Shown piece by piece: positions 24,711-35,143 of a stretch of 64,000 nucleotides of DNA. Made by a program: the position numbers and the translations under genes. Under the pieces are notes generated by a model, which ran no database searches, had not been told where the DNA came from, and saw only the letters and a program-made list of their open reading frames with translations. The stretch lies in assembly GCF_006547145.1 (NCBI RefSeq), contig NZ_CP041244.1, positions 7,998,001 to 8,062,000 on the forward strand. The letters run 5' to 3'. Numbering within the stretch: the first letter of the stretch is position 1; every line of letters begins with the position of its first letter. Source of the DNA: Actinomadura sp. WMMA1423. Its GTDB lineage: Bacteria > Actinomycetota > Actinomycetes > Streptosporangiales > Streptosporangiaceae.

Positions 24711-26443
24711 GAAGCCGCCCGGGTGGAGAACACGGCGCGGTAGTCGGCGTCGGCCCACAACTCCGAGTGGGGGGCGAGGGCCCGCACGCGCCCCGCGTCC
24801 AGCCAGGCGACGAGGTCGGCGCGGGCGGCGGTCGCCGGGCGGCGCGCCACGACCAGGCTGGTCCGGCCGGCCAGGATCTGGCGGAGCGCCTGGGTCACCT
24901 TCATCTCCGTGGCGGTGTCGAGGCTGCTGGTGGCGTCGTCGAGGAGGACGATGCGGGCGTCGGCGAGCGCGGCGCGGGCCAGCCCGAGCCGCTGCAGCTC
25001 GCCGCCGGACATCGGGGCGCGGTCGAGCGGCGTGTCGTATCCGTCGGGCAGCGCCCGGATGAAGGCGTCGGCGACGGCGTCGCGCGCGGCGCGGTGCACC
25101 TCGGCGCGGGTCGCGGCGGGGCGGGCGTAGGCGATCGTGTCGCGGACGGTCGCGCCGAGCAGCGCGGGGCGTTCGAAGGCGTAGGCGACGGCGCGCCGCA
25201 GCTCCGCGAGCGGTACGGCGGTGACGGGGACGCCGTCGAGTTCGACGGCCCCCTCGTCCGGGTCGAGGAGCCGCCCGATGGTCGACATCAGCACGCTCTT
25301 GCCCGTCCCGGACGTGCCGACCACCGCGACGGTCGTCCCCGGCGGCACGTCGAGGTCGAGCCCGTCGAGGACGGCGCGGCCGCCCAGCCGGACGGTGACG
25401 CCGCGCAGCCGCAGCCGGCCGGGCCCGTCCGGCAGCCGCACCGGCCGTGCGGGCGCCCGCACGGCCGGGACGGCCGACAGGATCTCGTTGATCCGCCCGG
25501 CGCCGACCTGGCAGTTCAGCAGCGCGACGACCGTGTCGAACACCGACGCCGCCGCGACGGCCAGGGCCGCGTAGGACATGGCGCCCACGAGCTGCCCGGT
25601 GGTGATGTCGCCGGTGGCCAGGCGCACGCCCGCGACGCCGACCACCAGGACCTGGGTGAGCGGGGCCAGCAGCGCGAGCCGCCGGCCGACCGCGCCCTGC
25701 ACCGTCCATGTCTCCCGGCCCGCACGGCCGAGGCCGGGAAGCGGCGCGAGGATCCGCCGCGCCTCGGCGGCGGCGGTGCCGCTCGCCCGGATGGTCCGGA
25801 TGCCCTGCCGGGCGTCGAGCAGCCGCGTCGCGATCGCCGCCTGGCACGCCTGGTACCGGGCGAACGGCTCGGTGGCCCGGACGACGAACACGCGCAGCGC
25901 GACCAGCAGCGGCGGCACGCCGGCCGCGAACGCGGCGGCGAGCCACCAGTCGATCAGCGCGAGGCCGGCCAGCGCGCCCAGGGTGGTGGCGAGCGCGGCG
26001 GCGGCCGACAGCAGCAGGACGGGGAACGCCGCCGGTCCCGACGCGGACTCGGTGAGCCGGGACAGCACGTCCCCGGCGGGGAAGCGCCGCCGCCCCTGCG
26101 GCCCGAGCGCGAGCACGTGCCCGAGCAGCCGGTGCCGGAGCCAGGCGGTGATGTCGCTGCCGCAGTAGGAGCCGAGCACGTCCTCGCCGGTGGTGGCGAC
26201 GGCCGCCGCCGCCAGGACGAGCGCGAGCCATGCCGTGGAGGTGCCGACGTCGTGCTGGGCGCGGGCCGCGTCGACCGCACGGGCCAGCATGACCGGGGTC
26301 GCCAGCGTCGCGGCGACGCGGACGATCACGAGGAGGGCCAGCCCGCCCATGGCGGGCCGGAAGCGGGCCATGGCGCCGCGCAGCAGCCGCCTGCCGCCGG
26401 CGCGCAGCACCGCGGAGTCGCCCGGTGCACCGGTGAGGACCAC
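24707..26443 (-). CDS. ABC exporter half-transporter (first of the lanthipeptide pair)
   Basis: 578 residues from GTG at 26443, nine bases after GGAG. It has the type I exporter fold with ATPase motifs VVGTSGTGKSVLMSTIGRLL (Walker A), signature MSGGELQRLGLARAALADAR and Walker B IVLLDDATSSLD. The Walker B Glu is Asp (LLDDATS), which in heterodimeric exporters marks the degenerate site; the partner keeps the usual Glu. No C39 peptidase domain, so leader removal needs another enzyme. Downstream of the precursor gene across a 15-bp hairpin. Confidence 0.88.
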   Translation of the reverse strand: MVLTGAPGDSAVLRAGGRRLLRGAMARFRPAMGGLALLVIVRVAATLATPVMLARAVDAARAQHDVGTSTAWLALVLAAAAVATTGEDVLGSYCGSDITAWLRHRLLGHVLALGPQGRRRFPAGDVLSRLTESASGPAAFPVLLLSAAAALATTLGALAGLALIDWWLAAAFAAGVPPLLVALRVFVVRATEPFARYQACQAAIATRLLDARQGIRTIRASGTAAAEARRILAPLPGLGRAGRETWTVQGAVGRRLALLAPLTQVLVVGVAGVRLATGDITTGQLVGAMSYAALAVAAASVFDTVVALLNCQVGAGRINEILSAVPAVRAPARPVRLPDGPGRLRLRGVTVRLGGRAVLDGLDLDVPPGTTVAVVGTSGTGKSVLMSTIGRLLDPDEGAVELDGVPVTAVPLAELRRAVAYAFERPALLGATVRDTIAYARPAATRAEVHRAARDAVADAFIRALPDGYDTPLDRAPMSGGELQRLGLARAALADARIVLLDDATSSLDTATEMKVTQALRQILAGRTSLVVARRPATAARADLVAWLDAGRVRALAPHSELWADADYRAVFSTRAAS

Positions 26444-26496
26444 GTGCCACGACTCCGTTCACATTCGGGGGATGCCTTCTACACTCGTAAGTGGGT

Positions 26497-26533
26497 CCGG
26501 TCACGGACCGGCTCGTGGCCGGTCCGTGACCGG
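26497..26533 (-). terminator. 15-bp perfect hairpin between the lanthipeptide precursor and the exporter genes
   Basis: CCGGTCACGGACCGG (26497-26511) and its exact complement (26519-26533) enclose a 7-nt loop. It lies 57 bp after the precursor stop. With no U-tract, it may act as a partial terminator that keeps precursor mRNA high relative to the exporter mRNA, or protect the 3' end of the upstream message. Confidence 0.75.
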
Positions 26534-26590
26534 GGTTCTGCGGGCCGGGGTTCATTCAGGGGTCCCGGGTTCCGCATGGGCCTGCGCTGA

Positions 26591-26746
26591 TCAGGCGCAG
26601 GAGATGCCGATGCAGATCGTGTTGAGCAGCGTCAGCAGGCCGACACACGCGCAGGTGCCGCCGAGCTGGATGCCGTCGATCTCCACGGGGTCGGTCTCGG
26701 GCAGCTCCTGCAGAGCGGCCACGAGGTCGCCGTCGAACGTGTTCAT
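26591..26746 (-). CDS. Class IV lanthipeptide precursor peptide, venezuelin-like core
   Basis: 51 residues from ATG at 26746, with GGGAGGTGA eight bases upstream; the TGA in that site is the protease stop codon. The leader (1-30) contains LVAALQELPETDPVEIDG, an acidic helix with an LQELPE element typical of class III/IV leaders. The core begins near Thr31: TCACVGLLTLLN then TICIGISCA. It has four Thr/Ser (31, 39, 43, 49) and four Cys (32, 34, 45, 50), enough for up to four thioether rings. From memory it differs from the venezuelin core at only about two positions (Ala33 and Ile44). Confidence 0.92.
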   Translation of the reverse strand: MNTFDGDLVAALQELPETDPVEIDGIQLGGTCACVGLLTLLNTICIGISCA

Positions 26747-26751
26747 GCGAT

Positions 26752-28629
26752 TCACCTCCCTTCCTTGTCGAGGGCCAAGGCCCGCCCCGCCGTGAGGCAG
26801 AAGCGGACCACCGCTTTGCGCAGGACCGGGGACCAGGCCTGGACGACCTCGTGATGGTCGCCGGCGGTCTCCAGGTAGTCGAAGTCGACTCCTTCGGTCC
26901 TGCCGAGTTCTAGGAGGCGGCGCCGCAGCGCCCTGGACTGCTCGACCGGGACGGCCTCGTCCCGGACGCCGTGCGCCACCAGCAGGGGCGCCGCCAGCGC
27001 GTCGCACACCCGCAGGGCGTCGCGCCGGGGGTCCTGCCCGTCGCGGGCGTCCAGGCGGCTGAGCCGCGACACGCGGTCCCGGACCGCGCCGTTCGCCGTG
27101 CGGTGCAGCCCGGCCGCCGAGGTGAAGGGCGCGAGCGCGACGCATCCGGACCACAGGTCGGGCCGGTGGCAGGCCGCGAGCAGGGCCAGGAAGGCGCCGT
27201 AGCTGCCGCCGAGCACGACGGGGCGCGGCAGCGCGGTGCCGCGGCTCTGCGTGATCGCGTCGGCGATGTGGACGACGTCGTCCAGGTCCGGGCCTCCCCA
27301 GTCGCCGATGACCGGCCGCAGGTGCGCGTCGCCGTACCCGGTGCTGCCCCGGTAGTTGGGGGCCACGACGGAGGCGCCGGCGGCGGCCAGGTACTGGAAG
27401 AGCGGTTCGAACTCGTACCGCCACGCCGACAGCGGACCGCCGTGCAGGGCGAGGACGAGCCGGGGCCGGGCGCGCCAGCCGGCGCCGCCGTAGACGATCG
27501 CCTCGATGGGCCCCGCCGGGCCGGCGAGCTCGACGAGTTCGGCGCGCCGCCAGGCCGACGCGCCGCCCGAGGGGTGCGCGGCCAGGTCCCAGCCGGTGCG
27601 CGCGGGAGGCCGCACCGTCGCGAGGGTCGGCGGCTGGTGCGGGGCCGCGAAGCGGACGTGGATCCGTCCGTCCCCGCCCCAGAGGGCGGGCGGCCAGAGC
27701 ATGCCCTCCGGGCCGGGGACCCGGGTGATCCGGTCCTCCCCGGTGGCGTAGACGGCCAGGCGCGCGGCGGCGCCGGCGATCTCCCGGACGAGCAGCCGCT
27801 CGCCGGAGGCGTCGAAGGCCAGCGGGGTCCGGTGCGCGGCCGACCGGTTGAGGTTCTCGGGGAACCGGACGGGGCCGCCGCCGGGCAGGCGCAGCCCGAT
27901 CTGCGGCGCGCCGCGCTGCTGGACGCCCGGCGAGGTGGTGGTCACCGCGAGGGCGCCCGAGCGCGGGCTGTAGGCCGCGATCCGGTCGCTGGTGGTGTCG
28001 GAGACCGACCAGAAGCGCTGCCAGCTGCGTTCCCGCAGGTCGACAAGGATCCCGTCGGTGCGGTGCCCGGCCTCGTCGTGGTCGAGGGCGAGGGTGCGGC
28101 CCTCGTCCACCCAGACGCCGCCCGACAGCACGCCGGGGATCCGCACGACCGGCTCCAGCGTGGCCGAGGAGGGGGACACCCGCCAGATGCGCGAGTGCCG
28201 TTCGTTCTCGACGGCCACGAGGACCACGGTCTGCGCCTGCCCCGGAGCGGCCAGCAGGAACCCGGCGAGCATCTCCGGCACCGGCCACGACCGGGCGGCC
28301 TTCAGCCCGGTGGGGGTCGGCTCGGCGGCGACGAGCGTCCCGTGGCCCGCCGGTCCGCCGTCCTCGCCGGCCGCCGGCCGGACGACCAGCACGCGGCCGT
28401 CGTTCAGTGGCAGCGCCCCGCTGCGCCGGTCGATGATCCGGTCCTCGGGCTCGCCCGGGAGGGCGCCGTCGAGCGTCCGCAGGGACGGCTGCGGCCACGT
28501 CAGGTCCCAGCGCTCCAGGACGACGCTGTCCTGCACGGACCGCAGGCAGGCGGCCCAGCGGCCGTCGGCCGAGAAGGCGAAGCCGAAGCGGCTCGGCACG
28601 GGCGGGAGGTCCGGAAGGGCGCCGGTCAT
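26752..28629 (-). CDS. S9 prolyl-oligopeptidase-family protease, candidate lanthipeptide leader peptidase
   Basis: 625 residues; ATG overlaps the lanL stop (ATGA) and the stop lies in the ribosome site of the precursor gene, so the three are tightly coupled. A beta-propeller-like N-terminal two thirds precedes an alpha/beta-hydrolase domain with Ser in LGGSYGAFLAL, Asp in HGVRDEAVP and His in AGDHHEVV. No signal peptide, so it acts in the cytoplasm. The leader has Pro16 and Pro20, possible cleavage sites. FlaP-type prolyl oligopeptidases process class III leaders, a useful precedent; a role here is inferred from position. Confidence 0.85.
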   Translation of the reverse strand: MTGALPDLPPVPSRFGFAFSADGRWAACLRSVQDSVVLERWDLTWPQPSLRTLDGALPGEPEDRIIDRRSGALPLNDGRVLVVRPAAGEDGGPAGHGTLVAAEPTPTGLKAARSWPVPEMLAGFLLAAPGQAQTVVLVAVENERHSRIWRVSPSSATLEPVVRIPGVLSGGVWVDEGRTLALDHDEAGHRTDGILVDLRERSWQRFWSVSDTTSDRIAAYSPRSGALAVTTTSPGVQQRGAPQIGLRLPGGGPVRFPENLNRSAAHRTPLAFDASGERLLVREIAGAAARLAVYATGEDRITRVPGPEGMLWPPALWGGDGRIHVRFAAPHQPPTLATVRPPARTGWDLAAHPSGGASAWRRAELVELAGPAGPIEAIVYGGAGWRARPRLVLALHGGPLSAWRYEFEPLFQYLAAAGASVVAPNYRGSTGYGDAHLRPVIGDWGGPDLDDVVHIADAITQSRGTALPRPVVLGGSYGAFLALLAACHRPDLWSGCVALAPFTSAAGLHRTANGAVRDRVSRLSRLDARDGQDPRRDALRVCDALAAPLLVAHGVRDEAVPVEQSRALRRRLLELGRTEGVDFDYLETAGDHHEVVQAWSPVLRKAVVRFCLTAGRALALDKEGR

Positions 28630-31505
28630 GACGCGCTCCCGGCGGTCGTCGGCTCGGGGGCGGCGCCGTCGGTGGCCTCGTCGGCCGTCCACTGGCGCGG
28701 CGTGCCGTGCTGGAGGCGCACCAGGAAGCCGAGGACACCGCTGAGGCCGTCCCCCCAGGTGGCCGAGACGTTGCCCTGCTCGTCCGGGAAGACCATCCGC
28801 CCGCCGCGGTGCGCCCGGTTGGCGAGGATCATGTGAGCCAGGCGCCACGCGTCCGCCCGGAAGCGCTCGTCGCCGGTGAGGTCCGCCAGGTCGAGCAGGA
28901 AGTCGCCGTTGCCGGACAGGCCGTGGCACTGCCCGAGCGTCGCGCGCCAGCGGTTGTCCATCACCGCGCGGGCGGCCATCTCGGCGGCCCGCCGGAAGCG
29001 CCGCTCGCCGGTGGCGCGGCCGAGGCGCCCGAGGAAGCCGCCGATGCCGGCCGAGCCGTGGCACCAGTATGGCGCGGTGGCGATGTCGCCCGAGTTCGCC
29101 GGCCACATCGCCGACCGCCCCGTGTCGATCATCGTGTCTAGCAGCGTCTCCCCGACGCGGGTCGCGAGCGCCCGGTGGGCGTCGCCGCCGACCGACTCCG
29201 CGCAGGCGAGCAGGAACCCGCCGACGCCCGAGACGCCGTGCGCGAAGCCGTAGTAGCGCCGCCCGGCGAGCTTGGACTCGATCTCGGCGGGCGTGCTCCA
29301 GTCGACCCCGCCGTCCTCCTCCTCGACGGTCCCGGCGAGCGCGTCGGCGGCCGCGACGGCGCGCTCGGCGAACTCCGCGCGTCCCGTCCGGGCCCACAGG
29401 TGCAGGGCCGCGAAGCCGAGGCCGGCCGTCCCGTGCGTCACGTCCGGGCTGGGGACCGCCTCCGGGAGCCGCTCCGCGACGGCGAGCGCGCCGTCGACCA
29501 GCTCGCCGTCGTCCAGGGCCAGCCCGGCGTCCAGCACCGCCCACGCGGCGCCCGCCGTGCCGAAGTACAGCCCGGGAGGCCGGTCGCTCTCCCTGTCCAG
29601 CCGCCGCAGGATCCAGTGGCCCGCGTCGCTGACGGCCTCGGCCAGTCGCGGGTCGGCGTCGACCTCGTAGCACCGGGTCAGGGCGCCCAGGCCTCCCGCC
29701 GCGCCGTGCTGGAGGCTGCACGGGTCGGGGGCGCCGTGGACGCACGACGCGGGCCACAGCGTCTCGGCCGACTCCGGGGTCATGGTGGCGACGAGCTGGT
29801 CGACGATCCCGGCGACCGACAGCCCGAGCTGCCTTTGAAGCGCAGGGGTCCGGACAGTCCGCGGCGCGTCCCCGCGCCGGCCCGCCGCGGCGCCACCGGC
29901 CCTGTCGCCACCGGCTCCGCCAGTCTTGCCGCCACCGGCTCCGCGCCCCGGCCTCATCCGGGCCAGTTCCACCAGTGCCCTTCGCGGGGTCCAGCGGTGG
30001 CCCGGGTCGTCGGCCATCAGGCCGAGCAGCAGCGGGGTCAGCGACTCGGGCAGGTCGAGGTCCGGGGTGCGGGCGGCGAGCCACTCCGCAAGGCGCTCGC
30101 TCAGGGACCTGGCAGGCGGGCTCTCGTCCAGGAAGTAGGGGGGCCCGCCGGTGAGGACGTGGCACAGGGTCGCGCCGAGGGCGAAGTGGTCGGCCGTCCG
30201 GTCCGGTGCCGCACCGGCCATCTGCTCCGGCGCGCTGTATCCGGGGGTGCCCACCCGCATGCCCTCGGCCTCGGTGTCCTCCGCGGTGAGGGCCAGCTCC
30301 AGGTCGATCATCACCGGGCCGCCGTCCGGGCGGACCATGATGTTGCTCGGGTTGAAGTCGCGCACGATGAGCCCGGCCTCGTGCGCCTTCGCCATCAGCT
30401 CGGCCAGGCGCCGGCCCATCTCCAGGGCCGGGCCCACGTGCGGACCCCAGCCCGCGTCGCCGATCTGGTCGGCGATCCACTGCCGCAGCGAGGTGCCCGG
30501 GATCATCTCCTGCGCCAGGAAGAGGTGCCCGCTCTGGGTGAAGAGCTCGACGGGGCGCGGCGCGAACCCCAGGGTCTCGACCGCACCGAGCACGCGGGCC
30601 TCGGTCCGCAGCCGGTCGCGGGTGTCCCTGCCGCTCGCGTCGACGTCCACGTGCGGGCGCGCCTCCTTGATGACGATCGCCTCGCCGGTCCTGGTGTCCG
30701 TCGCCCGGTACACGCCGCCCTTGTTGGTGTGGCGGATCGCCTCGTGCACGGTGAACCGCGATCCGATCAGGACCCCTTTCCGGTTCTCCGCGCCATTCTG
30801 GGCGGGTGCGATCTTTTGCCCGTTTTCGGTCCCGCCCGAAGCGTCCGCGCCGTTCTCGGCCTCCGCCGGCGGGACGTCCTTGGGAAATGGGCAGACGGCC
30901 CAGGAAGGGGGCGTGTAAGTCGCGCCGCGGCGGTCTTCCACGGGATTGCCGTCGGGGTCGAGAATGACCCAGGCGTAGAACCCGTCGTTGGTGATCCGGC
31001 GCACCTCGACGAACGCCCCATAGCGGTAGTGCACGAGGCTGCCGGGCCCGTAGGGGCGGTCGGACAGGATGCGCGGGCCGGGGAGGCCGGCGGTCGCCAC
31101 GTGCAGTTCCGCCGCGAGCCGGACGGCTTCGTCGTCGTTGACCGGATAGACGGTGATGAACTTCCCGGAATGGCCGCGCGAGGTGTTGCGCGCGTTCATC
31201 GCCGCGACGTGGTCGCGGGTGGCGGCGAACTTGAACAGGGAGCGGCCCGCCAGCAGCACCGGCAGCGAGCGGGCGAGCACCTGCTCGGCCGACGCCGGCG
31301 TGGCGGAGACGTGCAGCTTCCAGCCCTGCGCGGGGCACTCGCCGCCCTCCGGGCGCACCTGGGCCCACATGCCGCTGCGGGCCGTCGTCCAGCGGGCCGG
31401 GCCGTCCGCAGCGGTGAGCGCCCGGTCGAGGACGTCGAGCAGGCGGGTGTCGCCGCCGTCCGCGGCGACCGCCCCGGACAAGACACTGAAATGGAAGTCC
31501 GCCAT
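28626..31505 (-). CDS. Class IV lanthionine synthetase LanL
   Basis: 959 residues from ATG at 31505. Three domains: an N-terminal phospho-Ser/Thr lyase (about 1-210; GRSLFKFAATRDHVAAMNAR), a Ser/Thr kinase (about 235-500; AIVIKEARPH, LIVRDFNPSNIMV, MIDLELAL) and a LanC-like cyclase (about 590-940). The cyclase keeps the zinc ligands: Cys in YWCHGSAGIGGF and Cys-His in QCHGLSGNGDF. That separates LanL from class III LanKC, which lacks them. The enzyme phosphorylates and dehydrates core Ser/Thr, then cyclises them with Cys. A Gly/Ala/Arg linker (about 520-560) joins the kinase and cyclase. Confidence 0.95.
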   Translation of the reverse strand: MADFHFSVLSGAVAADGGDTRLLDVLDRALTAADGPARWTTARSGMWAQVRPEGGECPAQGWKLHVSATPASAEQVLARSLPVLLAGRSLFKFAATRDHVAAMNARNTSRGHSGKFITVYPVNDDEAVRLAAELHVATAGLPGPRILSDRPYGPGSLVHYRYGAFVEVRRITNDGFYAWVILDPDGNPVEDRRGATYTPPSWAVCPFPKDVPPAEAENGADASGGTENGQKIAPAQNGAENRKGVLIGSRFTVHEAIRHTNKGGVYRATDTRTGEAIVIKEARPHVDVDASGRDTRDRLRTEARVLGAVETLGFAPRPVELFTQSGHLFLAQEMIPGTSLRQWIADQIGDAGWGPHVGPALEMGRRLAELMAKAHEAGLIVRDFNPSNIMVRPDGGPVMIDLELALTAEDTEAEGMRVGTPGYSAPEQMAGAAPDRTADHFALGATLCHVLTGGPPYFLDESPPARSLSERLAEWLAARTPDLDLPESLTPLLLGLMADDPGHRWTPRRALVELARMRPGRGAGGGKTGGAGGDRAGGAAAGRRGDAPRTVRTPALQRQLGLSVAGIVDQLVATMTPESAETLWPASCVHGAPDPCSLQHGAAGGLGALTRCYEVDADPRLAEAVSDAGHWILRRLDRESDRPPGLYFGTAGAAWAVLDAGLALDDGELVDGALAVAERLPEAVPSPDVTHGTAGLGFAALHLWARTGRAEFAERAVAAADALAGTVEEEDGGVDWSTPAEIESKLAGRRYYGFAHGVSGVGGFLLACAESVGGDAHRALATRVGETLLDTMIDTGRSAMWPANSGDIATAPYWCHGSAGIGGFLGRLGRATGERRFRRAAEMAARAVMDNRWRATLGQCHGLSGNGDFLLDLADLTGDERFRADAWRLAHMILANRAHRGGRMVFPDEQGNVSATWGDGLSGVLGFLVRLQHGTPRQWTADEATDGAAPEPTTAGSAS

Positions 31506-32051
31506 CTCCGCTCGTCCTCTCCTTTTCCGCTCGACCGCCAAGGTCGCCGGCGCTTGGTATTGATCATTTTATCTTTTGGGTTCAAAAGTCAGGAAAGCGG
31601 CTGGGATGTCACTTTCGCTGAGCAAGGACACGGTAACCACGAATCATCCGGAAACGCTAGTCCGTGAGTTCTGTCCGGCATCCACCCTGTCGGTAGAAAA
31701 GACTTACCTGACAGGGGATATGTCTCGTGCCACGTGTGCAGAGAGTGACGATCTGGGGCGGCGACGTTTCCGCAATGGGGGGAAATGTCGAGTTTGTCAT
31801 CACCGGGATTGATGATCGCGTTTTCCCATTGAGTTGCGGCCCGGTTCGCGACCGCATCATGGCCGATGACTGCCACCGCGGCCGGTGGCGACCCGCGGCG
31901 CGGTTGTGCTAACAGCGCATCGCGCGCGAAACGGCGGGCTTCCCGCGCCCACGGCTCCGGCTTCTCGGACCGCGGCTTCCCGAGCTGCGGCTTCTCAGCC
32001 GCCGGCTTTCGGACCGGGCCTTCTCAGGCCCGGGCTCTCAGGCGCCGGCTT
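31506..32051. other. Intergenic region upstream of lanL, no gene supported
   Basis: 546 bp between the ROK gene and lanL, both read leftward. The first 300 bp next to lanL are unusually A+T-rich for this genome and must hold the lanL promoter; TTGAACCCAAAAGATAAAAT, read leftward near 31575, contains a fair -10-like TAAAAT. Short open frames here have no recognisable protein features. Confidence 0.5.
31685..31716 (-). promoter_or_regulatory. Bulged hairpin in the lanL upstream region
   Basis: CCCTGTC-GGTA (31685-31695) pairs with TACC-T-GACAGGG (31705-31716), a stem of eleven pairs with one bulged base, 180 bp upstream of lanL. It could end read-through from the ROK gene or be part of the lanL leader. 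Confidence 0.45.
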
Positions 32052-32060
32052 TCAGGCGCC
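32014..32060 (-). terminator. Hairpin cluster at the 3' end of the ROK gene
   Basis: Two stems in a row: GGCGCC (32041-32046) with GGCGCC (32055-32060) over the ROK stop codon, and CCGGGCC (32014-32020) with GGCCCGG (32027-32033). The flanking DNA to 31950 repeats CGGCTTTC/CGGCTTCTC-like words. Confidence 0.5.
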
Positions 32061-33182
32061 GGCGGCGGCCGCGTCGACGGCGCCGGGGGACAGGATGTTG
32101 TCCAGGACCATCGCGGCGCAGCCGGCCAGGCCCGCGCTCTCGCCGAGGCGGCTCGGCTCGATCCGCAGGTCGCGGGTCGCCAGCGCCGTGGAGCGCCGGT
32201 AGACGATCTCGCGCAGGCCGGCGATCAGCGGCTCGTCGGCGCCCGCGAGGTCGCCGCCGAGGACGACGACCGCGGGGTTGAGCAGGTTGACCGCGGTGGC
32301 CACGACCTCGCCGATGCGGCGGCCGGCGTCGCGCAGCAGGGCGACGGTCGCGGGGTCGCCGGCGCGGGCGAGGGCGGCGAGGGCGGGCAGGTCGTCCGCG
32401 GGGGAGCGGGCCAGCAGGGCCGTCCCGCCGGCGACGGCCTCGACGCAGTTCACGTTGCCGCAGCGGCAGGGCGCCTCGCCGGGGAAGGGGACGGGCACGT
32501 GCCCGATCTCCCCGGCCGCGCCGAGCGCGCCGCGCTGGATCCGGCCGCCCGCGATGATGCCCGCGCCGATCCCGGTCGAGACCTTGACGAACAGCAGGTC
32601 GCCGACGCCGGGGTGGGCCTGGTGCTCGCCGACCGCGGCGGCGTTGACCTCGTTGTCGAGGTGGGCGGGGACGCCGAAGCGCTCGGCGACCGGGCCGCCG
32701 ATCTCGACCGCGTCCCAGCGCCCCGCGACGTGCTCGACGGCGTCGGGGACGCCGAGGCCGACGCCGCGGACGGTCGACGGGTCGGTGCCGGACACGTCGA
32801 GGAGGGACGCCCACTGGTCGAACAGGCGCGGCAGCGTCTTGCCCGGGCTCACCTCCGCCGGGGGGCCGTCGGCGCGCGCCAGCACCTTGCCGGCGAGGTC
32901 GCACACGGCGAGCTGCCCGCGGGACTGGCCGAGGTTCGCGACGAGGACGGCGCCGCCCGCGGCGTTGAACTCCAGCCTGGCCGGGGGGCGCCCGCCGGTG
33001 GACGGCCCGTCCGCGCGCTCGACCACCAGCCCGCGCGAGATCAGCGCCGCCAGGCGCGAGGCCACGGCGGGACGCGACAGCCCGGTGAGGCGGCCCAGCT
33101 CCGCGCGGGTGGCGACGCCCTCCTCGCGGATCAGGCGCAGCATGTCGCCGCCGGTGGCCGGACGGGTGACGGGGCGGGGCAT
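32052..33182 (-). CDS. ROK-family transcriptional repressor
   Basis: 376 residues from ATG at 33182; a TTG at 33194 would add four residues. An N-terminal winged helix (GVATRAELGRLTGLSRPAVA) precedes a ROK sugar-binding domain with ILVGGDLAGADEPL-like ATPase strands and the ROK zinc motif CRCGNVNCVEAV. This is the NagC/XylR repressor layout, not a sugar kinase. It is divergent from the Entner-Doudoroff operon, which it probably regulates in response to a sugar or sugar phosphate. Confidence 0.88.
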   Translation of the reverse strand: MPRPVTRPATGGDMLRLIREEGVATRAELGRLTGLSRPAVASRLAALISRGLVVERADGPSTGGRPPARLEFNAAGGAVLVANLGQSRGQLAVCDLAGKVLARADGPPAEVSPGKTLPRLFDQWASLLDVSGTDPSTVRGVGLGVPDAVEHVAGRWDAVEIGGPVAERFGVPAHLDNEVNAAAVGEHQAHPGVGDLLFVKVSTGIGAGIIAGGRIQRGALGAAGEIGHVPVPFPGEAPCRCGNVNCVEAVAGGTALLARSPADDLPALAALARAGDPATVALLRDAGRRIGEVVATAVNLLNPAVVVLGGDLAGADEPLIAGLREIVYRRSTALATRDLRIEPSRLGESAGLAGCAAMVLDNILSPGAVDAAAAGA

Positions 33183-33265
33183 CCGGCCAGTCAAGCAGCC
33201 GGGGCTTCGGTACGTCCAGTTGGAAGAACATCCAGACTTTTGTCATCCAAAGTTCATAAGGGGTG

Positions 33266-33295
33266 TTGAACGAATGACCAATGTCTCGGTAGCTT
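33266..33295 (+). promoter_or_regulatory. Candidate sigma70-type promoter for edd-glk-eda
   Basis: TTGAAC (33266-33271) and TAGCTT (33290-33295) with an 18-bp spacer, 36 bp before the edd start. Just upstream (about 33210-33255) are short dyads such as TGGAAGAACATCCA that could bind the ROK repressor. Confidence 0.45.
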
Positions 33296-33331
33296 GTTGC
33301 CCTGGCGATACCCCTGGGCTTGGAGCGTCTG

Positions 33332-35139
<1,808 letters not shown>

Positions 35140-35143
<4 letters not shown>

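Noticed and set aside
24707..26443. ABC transporter as the leader-cleaving (C39) exporter
   Set aside because: There is no C39 peptidase domain before the first membrane helix in either half-transporter.
28626..31505. Class III LanKC instead of class IV LanL
   Set aside because: The cyclase domain keeps the Cys, Cys and His zinc ligands that LanKC lacks.
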